Program-made: the position numbers and the translations under genes | Notes under the pieces: model-generated | The model's database searches: none | What the model was told of the DNA's origin: nothing | Seen by the model: the letters and a program-made list of their open reading frames with translations, nothing else | Source: Roseicella aerolata | GTDB lineage: Bacteria > Pseudomonadota > Alphaproteobacteria > Acetobacterales > Acetobacteraceae | Direction: 5' to 3' | Length of the DNA: 64,000 nucleotides | NCBI RefSeq assembly: GCF_020523605.1 | Contig: NZ_JAJAQI010000006.1 | Span: 62,001-126,000, forward strand | In this document: piece after piece, positions 8,094 to 15,162 of the stretch | Numbering within the stretch: the stretch's first letter is position 1 | Layout of the letters: each line of letters starts with the position of its first letter

Positions 8094-10334
8094 ATGACCG
8101 CGTCCGACATCGAGTTCCGGCCTTCGCTTCTCGATCAGCTGCGGCGGTCGCTGCTGATTGCTGAAGTCCGAGACAGCGCCAATGCAGATCCCTTGACGCG
8201 CTCGGGGAAACTCAGGCGCATGGCCGAGGAGGCATCAGCACGATCATTATCGGCCGACGAAGTGGGAGAAATGCGGTTAGCAGTGGCCGCATCCGTGCTT
8301 GCCGACCTTGCCGAGCAGGGATGGGACCTTCACGCAGCTCCACACAGCGTTTTCCTAATACAACCCGACCCACATCCTCTTCCGGGTGAGACATTTGACC
8401 ACGCGAAGGCGCGGGTTCGTGAGCAGCTCATGCGGGCCAGCAATCGCCAGCTGGCATCCGAAGCAGTTCAAGACTTTCTCCGCTCCGTCGAGCGCGACCG
8501 CGTCTACGCGGATCGAATTGTATCCATCAAAACACTCATTGATGACGGTACTACGCTGGCGAGCAAGTTGAGCACCGTCGCTGCGCTTCCACCCGATCGC
8601 CGCGCAGTCGCTCTCCGAAGCGTCGTCCAGCCTGCAATCCAACTCTGCGATGACCAGGCACGTTGCGAGTTTACGGGCCTGCCGTTGCAGGACGTCTGGC
8701 GTTACTTCCGGCACACTTGGTCCCTAGAGTACAACCCGCTCCCGGGCCGGACCATGCGCCTGCTGATACGCAACAAGGCCCGCCCCAACTGGCCCGTAAT
8801 CGGTATTGCGATGCTGGCGAGCCCTGCCGCAAACCTTTATTCGCGCGACGAGTGGATTGGCTGGCGGCTAGATGATGTGATCGCGAGTATCCTTGATGAT
8901 CGGTTGAGCGCCTCGCGCGTCGGCGAGGTGTTACTGCAGACGGTGCTGAATGCCATACGTGACATCCGCAGCGATGACCTACTTTCCCCGGCAGAGCTAG
9001 CCGATCCCACCGGGGCAGTGTTTTTGAAACTGCAGCAAGCTGCGGCAAGGGCGAGCGTTGAGCGTCAACGCGACTTAAAGCGCCGCGATAGGCAGCTATT
9101 GGCTCGACGGGATCGCGCGCCGCCCGACAGCAGCCTTGGCCTGTTTTCGGAGGAACCCTCCCTTGAGACAGAGCTGCTGCTCGGTCAACTTGCCGGCGGC
9201 GAGGAGGGCGATACTAGGGGCCAGGATTATGAAGTGCTGTTCGATGTCGACGAGAGCTCCAGCGGGCAGCCAGTCGACATTCGTGGCTTCGATCGTAGCA
9301 AGCTCACCGATGCTGACTGGCTGAAGCTTTCTGGTTCGTCGCTCTTTCGGCGAAAGCGGGCCGAGCAGCTCATCCCGCTCCTGCGGTGCCTAAAGCTGTT
9401 TAAAGCAGCAGGGTTCGAGGTCGCTCCTGGTGCCGCTCTGTGCGAGATCCTGCTCACCAAGGGCGGACGAAATGCGGTTACCCTCGCGCTGAGAGAGCTG
9501 CGTCGCCAGAAGTTAGCAACGGAAGTCGCTGACGTGGCGGTCTGCGGTGCAATAGCGCCCTACAACCACATACTGGGTGGGAAGCTCGTGACGCTCCTCA
9601 TGTGCTCACAGGAGGTCCGCGATTTATATGCTGCGCGCTACGCGAACCAGGCTAGTGAGATCGCCTCTCAGCTCGCTGGCCGCACCATTACGCGTTCAGC
9701 AGATCTAAAGCTTCTCACGACAACGAGTCTCTACGGTATCGCGAGCAGCCAATACAATCGGCTCAAGGTCAAACCCGGTTGGCATCCAAAACTAAGCCAA
9801 GGGCTTGCGTGGGAAGAGTTGCGCCCCAGCGATGGGATCACAGTCACTCACCTAAGCAAACTTACGCTCGAGTACATGCGGCGTCTAGGTAAGGCTGTAT
9901 ATGGGACGAATCGCATTAACAGCGTCTTTGGTGAGGGCTCAAGCCCGAGGACACGCCAGGTGCGAGAGGGCCTGAACCTCATCGGGATTAACAACGATCG
10001 AGTGCTGAAGCAAAGTATTGGACGCCGAGTCTATGCGTGCGAGCTGTTTCCAGGCGCACGTGACTCTTTGACTGGGTTCGCGAAGGTGGCCGCCAGTCGC
10101 AAGAGCCCGGCTGCCGCCACGATCGCGCGCGTATGGCAGGAGCGATGGCTCTTGCCCAGGATTGAAAAGTCGTTCGTTCTCCAGCGAGTTGAGAAATGCT
10201 CGCCCGACCTAATCAGTCAAGACCTAAGAGAAAGAGCGAAGCGGGCGACACTTGAGCGCAGCGAATTTGAGTTCGAGCGGGCACCCGCCGATGCCCTAAC
10301 CGCCGACGCCGTTCAGGATCGACTCGATCTCTAG
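8094..10334 (+). CDS. DUF4338/DruA-like large protein
   Basis: About 746 residues from ATG 8094; no strong ribosome site is visible and GTG 8091 is possible. The middle and C-terminal parts carry the pattern I know from DUF4338 (DruA of Druantia): WRYFRHTWSLEYNPLPGR, then RNKA..PVIGIAMLASP..RDEWIGW at about 215-255, then APYNHILGGKLVTLLMCS near 490 and LLTTTSLYGIASSQYNRLK near 545. Between them is a charged region with an Arg/Lys-rich helix. It is longer than short DruA-type proteins, with an added N-terminal helical region of about 200 residues. The biochemical role of DUF4338 is not known to me. Proximity to the GHKL ATPase suggests a two-gene module. Assignment is by memory of the family pattern, so it is moderate. 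Confidence 0.6.
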   Translation: MTASDIEFRPSLLDQLRRSLLIAEVRDSANADPLTRSGKLRRMAEEASARSLSADEVGEMRLAVAASVLADLAEQGWDLHAAPHSVFLIQPDPHPLPGETFDHAKARVREQLMRASNRQLASEAVQDFLRSVERDRVYADRIVSIKTLIDDGTTLASKLSTVAALPPDRRAVALRSVVQPAIQLCDDQARCEFTGLPLQDVWRYFRHTWSLEYNPLPGRTMRLLIRNKARPNWPVIGIAMLASPAANLYSRDEWIGWRLDDVIASILDDRLSASRVGEVLLQTVLNAIRDIRSDDLLSPAELADPTGAVFLKLQQAAARASVERQRDLKRRDRQLLARRDRAPPDSSLGLFSEEPSLETELLLGQLAGGEEGDTRGQDYEVLFDVDESSSGQPVDIRGFDRSKLTDADWLKLSGSSLFRRKRAEQLIPLLRCLKLFKAAGFEVAPGAALCEILLTKGGRNAVTLALRELRRQKLATEVADVAVCGAIAPYNHILGGKLVTLLMCSQEVRDLYAARYANQASEIASQLAGRTITRSADLKLLTTTSLYGIASSQYNRLKVKPGWHPKLSQGLAWEELRPSDGITVTHLSKLTLEYMRRLGKAVYGTNRINSVFGEGSSPRTRQVREGLNLIGINNDRVLKQSIGRRVYACELFPGARDSLTGFAKVAASRKSPAAATIARVWQERWLLPRIEKSFVLQRVEKCSPDLISQDLRERAKRATLERSEFEFERAPADALTADAVQDRLDL

Positions 10335-10595
10335 GGCGAGAGATCGAGCGCTCGGATTCTGTACGAAGCCGTGCAGGCTCAGCAGGGACAGAGTTTCGAT
10401 AAGTGCTGCCTTCATTCGTGGCGCGGCCCGAATGAGCGCAAGATCGGCCTCAAACCTTTCTAGGTGACGTTGGCTGCCCGCCACCAGCGTGCCGATGTGA
10501 TACTCACGTCCCGGAGTTAGGCAAAAAATATTCTTCCGACCCGGGTATGGCGTATCAGTGACTTTCCAAGCGTCGACTTGGCGTTCTGGCTTCAT
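10296..10595 (-). CDS. Hypothetical protein, 99 aa
   Basis: ATG at 10595 gives 99 residues (MKPERQVDAWKVTDTPY...). A GTG at 10643 would extend it to 115 residues and overlap the stop of the small gene upstream. It has no membrane segment and I recognise no family; the C-terminal half is predicted helical (FEADLALIRAAPRMKAALIE). It converges on the DruA-like gene and overlaps its end by 39 bases. Together with the next two minus-strand genes it looks like a small accessory operon of the type common on integrative elements. Confidence 0.55.
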   Translation of the reverse strand: MKPERQVDAWKVTDTPYPGRKNIFCLTPGREYHIGTLVAGSQRHLERFEADLALIRAAPRMKAALIETLSLLSLHGFVQNPSARSLALEIESILNGVGG

Positions 10596-10636
10596 TGTGC
10601 GCCCGATCTGAATAGGTTGTGTTAAGTTCGCTGTTA

Positions 10637-10789
10637 TCACCACCGGTTTGGACGATCCAAGGTCAGGACGCAGCCGGGGCCGTATTGCGCTTCCAACATC
10701 GCTCTCGCTTTGCCGCTGTCATCGCTCTGAATAGTCACCCGCTGCGTGAGCCCATTGGGCAGGCGCACGATCGCCACAAACTCGTCCAT
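10637..10789 (-). CDS. Small hypothetical protein, 50 aa
   Basis: A 50-residue reading frame (MDEFVAIVRLPNGLTQRVTI ... LTLDRPNRW) with a good ribosome site, GGAGG 9 bases before the ATG. Its stop overlaps the possible GTG of the next gene, which fits translational coupling. The sequence is amphipathic with a probable beta-alpha-beta pattern and resembles short proteins often seen on plasmids and ICEs. I do not recognise a named family. Confidence 0.6.
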   Translation of the reverse strand: MDEFVAIVRLPNGLTQRVTIQSDDSGKARAMLEAQYGPGCVLTLDRPNRW

Positions 10790-10861
10790 GCTTCCGATCC
10801 TCCGCGTTCAAGAGCAAGCCAGCCATCGACGGCCGGCCTTGGTGGCTGCTGACGGTCGCCG

Positions 10862-11329
10862 TCACGCCGCCTTCGTCGTGGCGCTCCGGCGCTTGAACGC
10901 CTTGCTCCGCTCCTGCGCCGCCGTCGCCAACTGCGCGTCCAACTCGCCGGCCCGCACCGCCGCGAGCAGCGCGTCGATCACACCGGGCAGCGCGTCGAGT
11001 CCGCCGACCTCCACGCTGGTGCTTCCGGCCTTGTCCAGCAGCAGTGGCCTGGCACCATAACGGACCATGAAATGCACCGTGCCAGCTGTGTCCTCGAACC
11101 AGTCCCGCCGCACATGCACGGGCTGCATCACCCGCACCCGCTCGCCGGCCTCGTTGGTGCGGTAGACCGGCCGCGTCGCCTCGAGCGCGCGGCCCTCCCG
11201 GTGCGCCGCCAGCAGCTCCCGCTGCCATTCCAGATGGGCAATCACTTTGGCCTTCGCGCGGCTTTTCGCGTCAGCAGGCGCGGCCGTGGGCGCGGCCTTG
11301 CCCAACTTGAGGGTCTTGAGCACGGACAT
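10862..11329 (-). CDS. Small basic accessory protein (possibly DUF6641-type)
   Basis: 155 residues from ATG 11329, preferred over an upstream in-frame ATG at 11380 because AGGAG lies 6 bases before it. The N-terminus is MSVLKTLKLGKAAPTAAP followed by a Lys/Arg-rich stretch and a long helix (AKAKVIAHLEWQRELLAAH). The C-terminus is again basic (RSKAFKRRSATTKAA). The opening recalls short proteins of plasmids and integrative elements labelled DUF6641; I give that name only as a lead. It is the first gene of a minus-strand trio ending at 10296. Function unknown. Confidence 0.6.
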   Translation of the reverse strand: MSVLKTLKLGKAAPTAAPADAKSRAKAKVIAHLEWQRELLAAHREGRALEATRPVYRTNEAGERVRVMQPVHVRRDWFEDTAGTVHFMVRYGARPLLLDKAGSTSVEVGGLDALPGVIDALLAAVRAGELDAQLATAAQERSKAFKRRSATTKAA

Positions 11330-11649
11330 CCGGGGCTCCTGTTCTGCTTCCGTGCCAATCGCTCTACAGCCATCGTCCAAAAGGCCAACCGAAAAGGCGG
11401 GACCAACTCCACCTTTCTCGCCGTCACGGGGGCTGTCCGATTCGGCAGGCGTGCCCGGGCGGAGCCGGGCGCCATGGGCGCGCTACGGAGCCCGTACAGG
11501 GGCGGGAAGGGCTGAGACGCATACGGAGTGCAGGGCAGTGGCTATGCCCCTCGATGACCTGCGCAGGGGCGGGAAGGGACATTCTCCACACAAGGCCTGC
11601 GAAGCGTAAGCGTAAGCCTGTCGTGGCCTTGCGTTGACCACGGCGCGTC

Positions 11650-12123
11650 GTGGATGTCATGTGGATGCCCGACGACGCGACACCGCCTGCACCACTTGCA
11701 AACCGCTCATACGACGGTCGTAGGAGCGGTCCCGGATTGGGGCCCGACCCTGCCGTTGAGGTCCGCGTGCGCGCGGTCCGCCGGCGCGACTGGCCGCCGG
11801 AGGAGCGGCTCCGGATCGTGCGGGAGACCCTGGAACCCGGCGCGGTTGTCCAAACCGTGGCGGACCGATACGGGGTGAGCACGGGACAGCTCTACACTTG
11901 GCGCAAGCAGATGCTGGCGACCGCGATGGCGGGGTTCGCGCCGGTGGCGATGGTGCAGGAGCCGCCACCCCCTGCCTTGCCTGCCCCGCCCGCGGTGCCG
12001 GCAGCCGTGGAGGCGGCGGGCAGCCTGGAGATCGTGCTGCCGAGCGGCGCGAGCATCCGGGTGACGGGCGCCGTTGATGCGGTGACGCTGCGCATGGTGC
12101 TGGCCGAACTGGGTGGTCGGTGA
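11650..12123 (+). CDS. tnpA: IS66 accessory protein TnpA
   Basis: About 157 residues; the exact start (GTG 11650 or a later codon) is uncertain. It has a helix-turn-helix of the transposase-8 type (WPPEERLRIVRETLEPG then VADRYGVSTGQLYTWRKQM) that binds IS DNA. The C-terminal part is Pro/Ala-rich followed by a short beta domain (LEIVLPSGASIRVTG). Its stop overlaps the tnpB start (TGATG), giving translational coupling. Required with TnpB for efficient IS66 transposition in studied members. Confidence 0.88.
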   Translation: MDVMWMPDDATPPAPLANRSYDGRRSGPGLGPDPAVEVRVRAVRRRDWPPEERLRIVRETLEPGAVVQTVADRYGVSTGQLYTWRKQMLATAMAGFAPVAMVQEPPPPALPAPPAVPAAVEAAGSLEIVLPSGASIRVTGAVDAVTLRMVLAELGGR

Positions 12124-12470
12124 TGTTCGGCCCGCCGCCCGGTACGCGCGTCTACCTGGCCTGCGGCGCGACCGATATGCGCAAGGGATTCGACGGCTTG
12201 GCCGCGCAGGTGCAGACCGTGCTCTTGCAGGATCCGTACAGCGGCGCGGTATTCTGCTTTCGTGGGCGCCGGGGTGACCTGCTGAAGATTCTGGTCTGGG
12301 ACGGCCAGGGCCTGGTTCTCGTGGCCAAGAGGCTGGAGAAGGGTCGCTTCGTGTGGCCGCAGGCGACGAGCGGTGTGGTTTCTCTGACCCCGGCTATGCT
12401 CTCGATGCTCTTGGAAGGCATAGATTGGCGCATGCCAGCTTGGACGGCCCGGCCCGAGGTGGTCGGGTAA
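12123..12470 (+). CDS. tnpB: IS66 accessory protein TnpB (Orf2)
   Basis: 115 residues from ATG 12123. It shows the family landmarks TRVYLACGATDMRKGFDGLA, FCFRGRRGDLLKILVWDGQG and LLEGIDWRMPAW near the end. Length and order (after tnpA, before tnpC) are standard for IS66. Its role in transposition is known only in broad terms; it is not itself the DDE enzyme. Confidence 0.93.
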   Translation: MFGPPPGTRVYLACGATDMRKGFDGLAAQVQTVLLQDPYSGAVFCFRGRRGDLLKILVWDGQGLVLVAKRLEKGRFVWPQATSGVVSLTPAMLSMLLEGIDWRMPAWTARPEVVG

Positions 12471-12482
12471 CACCATCCTCAT

Positions 12483-14126
12483 TTGGCGCGACGCGGCGAA
12501 GCCGGCGACGATTCAGGCGTGGCCCCCGAGCTCGACACCGCGGCATTCCCGGACGACGTCGAGACGCTGCGCGCTCTGCTGGCGCAGCGCGATGCGGCAC
12601 TGGCCGAACGCGATGCCGAGTTACGCAACGCGGGCTTCGAGATCGAGAAGCTGAAGATCCAGCTGGCGACGCTGCGGCGCGACCGCTACGGCCGGTCCTC
12701 CGAGAAGCTGGCGGCCGAGGCCGACCAGCTCGAGATGCTGATCGGCGATCTCGAGGAGGACCAGGCCGAGCGCGAGGCCGCGGCGGCGGAGAAGGAGCGC
12801 CGGACCAAGGGCAAATCTGGCAACCAGCGCAAGCCCGCCACGCGCCGGCCACTGCCGGAGCATCTGCCGCGCGAGACGGTCGTGCACGAGCCCGTCCTCG
12901 CCTGCCGCTGCGGCTGCACCGATCCCGCCCGCCTGACGCGGCTCGGCGAGAGTGTCACGGAAGTGCTGGAGAAGATCCCGGCACGGCTGAAGGTGATCCG
13001 GCACGTCCGGCCGCGCTATGCCTGCCGGGCCTGCGAGGCCATGCTGCAGGCGCCCGCCCCGGCCCTGCCCATCGAGCGGGGCCGGCCCGGTCCAGGCCTG
13101 ATGGCCCATGTGCTGGTCTCCAAATACCTCGACGGCCTGCCGCTGTTCCGGCTCTCGGGTATCCTGGCGCGCGAGGGGGTGGCAATCCAGCGCCAGACCC
13201 TGGCCGACTGGGTCGGCCACGGCGCCTGGTGGCTGCGGCCGCTGGCCGAGGCGATCGGCACCTATGCTCTGGCGCAGGGCGTGGTCTGGACCGACGACAC
13301 CACCATCCGCGTCCTTGCCCCGGGGCGCGGCCGAACGCGCATCGGCCGGTTCTGGGTCTATGCCTTCGACCCCAGGCCCTGGGGCGGCACCGGCCCGCCG
13401 GCGGCATTCTACTGCTACTCGCCGGACCGCAAGGGCGAACGACCAAGGGAGCACCTGGCCGGCTATGCGGGCTGGCTGCACGCCGATGCCTATGCCGGGT
13501 ACGAGGCGCTGACCGCGGCGAAGGGCAGCAAGCCACCAGCGATCACCCATGTGGCCTGCATGGCCCATGCACGGCGCGAGTTGTTCAAGGTCTACGACAG
13601 CACCAAATCGCCGATCGCCGAGGAAGCCCTGCGGCGGATCGCCGAACTCTATGCCATCGAGGCGGCGATCAACGGCCAGTCGCCCGAGCAGCGCCGCGCA
13701 GCGCGCCAGGCGCAGAGCAAGCCGTTGCTGGAGGCCCTGCACGCCTGGATGCTGCAGCAGCGGCGCCGGCTCTCCGGCAAATCGACGCTGGCCAAGGCGC
13801 TGCAGTATGCGCTGAACCGCTGGGATGCGCTGGCGCGCTACATCGAGGACGGCAGGCTCTCGATCGACAACAACCTGTCCGAGCGGCAGCTGAGAGGGAT
13901 CGCTGTCACACGCAAGAACTTCCTGTTCGTCGGCAGCGACACCGGCGGCCATCGCGCCGCAATCATCTACACCATCGCGGAGACCGCGAAGCTGAACGGC
14001 CTCGACCCAGAAGCCTACATCGCCGCCGTGCTCGATCGGCTCGCAGGCGGCCACCCCATCACCCGCATCCACGAGCTGCTGCCCTGGAACTTCAAGGCAG
14101 AACGTCAACCCGCCGCAATGGGCTGA
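12483..14126 (+). CDS. tnpC: IS66 transposase TnpC (DDE)
   Basis: 547 residues with a TTG start 12 bases after tnpB. The N-terminal coiled coil (ALLAQRDAALAERDAEL) is followed by a zinc-finger-like cysteine set (CRCGC ... CRAC) and then the DDE core: first Asp in VVWTDDTTIRVL, second in LHADAYAGYE, and Glu in SIDNNLSERQLRGIAV. The C-terminal segment LDRLAGGHPITRIHELLPWN is the conserved IS66 end. No frameshift or stop is seen, so the enzyme should be active. Confidence 0.95.
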   Translation: MARRGEAGDDSGVAPELDTAAFPDDVETLRALLAQRDAALAERDAELRNAGFEIEKLKIQLATLRRDRYGRSSEKLAAEADQLEMLIGDLEEDQAEREAAAAEKERRTKGKSGNQRKPATRRPLPEHLPRETVVHEPVLACRCGCTDPARLTRLGESVTEVLEKIPARLKVIRHVRPRYACRACEAMLQAPAPALPIERGRPGPGLMAHVLVSKYLDGLPLFRLSGILAREGVAIQRQTLADWVGHGAWWLRPLAEAIGTYALAQGVVWTDDTTIRVLAPGRGRTRIGRFWVYAFDPRPWGGTGPPAAFYCYSPDRKGERPREHLAGYAGWLHADAYAGYEALTAAKGSKPPAITHVACMAHARRELFKVYDSTKSPIAEEALRRIAELYAIEAAINGQSPEQRRAARQAQSKPLLEALHAWMLQQRRRLSGKSTLAKALQYALNRWDALARYIEDGRLSIDNNLSERQLRGIAVTRKNFLFVGSDTGGHRAAIIYTIAETAKLNGLDPEAYIAAVLDRLAGGHPITRIHELLPWNFKAERQPAAMG

Positions 14127-14178
14127 CGCTTACTGCGAAGCTCGTGCAGGGGTAGAATCAAAGTATACGACAGCCGAT

Positions 14179-14691
14179 CTACGCGGCTTGACGGCTTGGC
14201 TTGAGGTTCCAGGGCAGCAGTTCATCGAGGCGGCTGATGGTGTGGCCGCGGGCCAAGCGATCGAGCACGGTGGCGATGTAGGCCTCGGGATCCAGGCCGT
14301 TCAGCTTCGCGGTCTTGGCGATGGTGTAGATGATGGCGGCGCGCTCGCCGCCGGCATTGGAGCCGAGGAACAGGAAGTTCTTGCGGGTGACGGCGATGCC
14401 CCGCAGCAGCCGCTCCGAGAGATTATTGCCGACCGACAGCCAGCCGTCTTCGAGGTGGCGGGTCAGCGCGTCCCACCGGCTGAGGGCGTACTGCAGGGCC
14501 TTGGCGAGACCCTCCGCGCCGAGACCGCCGGTCAGCAGGTCGCTGCCGTTGGCCTCGTCGTACCGGGTCACCAGGACCTCGCCGTGTACGAAGTCGGGCT
14601 CGGCGGGGCCGCTGGCAGGCCAGGCAGGACTCGCAGGGAGCAGCAGCGCGGCGGCGCCCAGCCAGAGCTTCAGCAAGGTCCAGGGGGTCAT
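14179..14691 (-). pseudogene. Chimeric reading frame: secreted-protein 5' end fused to an old IS66 tnpC 3' end
   Basis: Residues 1-60 have a signal peptide (LLKLWLGAAALLLPASPAWPA) and a segment (GEVLVTRYDEANGSDLLTGG) that recalls the start of 3-hydroxybutyrate oligomer hydrolases. From residue about 63 the frame continues as the C-terminal 108 residues of an IS66 transposase (LAKALQYALSRWDALTRHLE to LLPWNLK), similar to but clearly diverged from the tnpC at 12483-14126 and in opposite orientation. The transposase Glu motif NNLSERLLRGIAV is present but the two Asp motifs are missing. It is therefore a scar of an older IS66 that truncated a host-type gene; the chimera could be translated but is probably not functional. 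Confidence 0.75.
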
Positions 14692-14861
14692 GTCGCGCTC
14701 TCCAACCGGTCCCGGCCATTGGCGTAGGCCTCGGGAAGGGCCGGCAGCGAAGATGGCGCCTCAGCCCAATTTCCGAAGGTCTCTCGCATCGCCGCGCCTA
14801 GCAGGTCGTCGAAGGCTTGCGCGAATTCCTGGACGATGCTGTCCATGTTGGTCGAGGTCAT
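14688..14861 (-). CDS. Small hypothetical protein, 57 aa
   Basis: ATG at 14861 opens a 57-residue frame (MTSTNMDSIVQEFAQAFDDL ... DRLESAT), acidic and helical in the first half. Its stop overlaps the ATG of the chimeric frame (ATGA), the usual sign of translational coupling, so the pair descends from a real operon whose second gene was later cut by IS66. No family recognised. Confidence 0.45.
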   Translation of the reverse strand: MTSTNMDSIVQEFAQAFDDLLGAAMRETFGNWAEAPSSLPALPEAYANGRDRLESAT

Positions 14862-15162
14862 GGGCCCATCCTAGCGCCCGGTGCGCTTGGCATCACATGC
14901 CCTCGCCTCGCGAAGGGCAGTGGGGCGGTTTGCTCCGGCCGGGACCACGCCCGTACGGGCTTTGGGCCGCAGGCTAAGAAGATTGCGCGGAGAAATCGAA
15001 AAGGAATTTTTCCTTGCGCGATCTGTGCATTTCCGTTCTCGACGGGGACAGTCGTGGCCCCGCATAGGCTAACGGGTGGGCCGCCCCGCCGTCCTGTCAG
15101 AGCACCGCTTCCGGTCCGCCCACCAAATTCCTCGCTGCTCGTGCTTCAGGACGTCTCTGGCG
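14862..15162. other. Gap of 300 bases without a recognised gene
   Basis: Short frames in both strands show no ribosome site or family resemblance. A locally AT-richer stretch (GGAATTTTTCCTT at about 15002) stands out from the GC-rich surroundings and could be promoter DNA or degraded IS flank. Nothing else was seen. Confidence 0.4.

Larger units (their letters stand above)
11606..14133 (+). mobile_element. IS66-family insertion sequence, intact, with 8-bp target duplication
   Basis: The left end GTAAGCGTAAGCCTGTCG (11606) and the reverse complement of the right end GTAAGCGTCAGCCCATTG (14133) are imperfect inverted repeats beginning GTAAGCG, typical of IS66. The element is flanked by the identical octamer TGCGAAGC at 11598-11605 and 14134-14141, the 8-bp duplication expected for this family. 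It carries tnpA, tnpB and tnpC in order, all open. The perfect duplication and intact genes argue for a recent insertion. Confidence 0.93.

Noticed and set aside
12621-14108. 495-codon minus-strand frame opposite IS66 tnpC
   Set aside because: tnpC is a clear DDE transposase; the antisense product has no recognisable fold.
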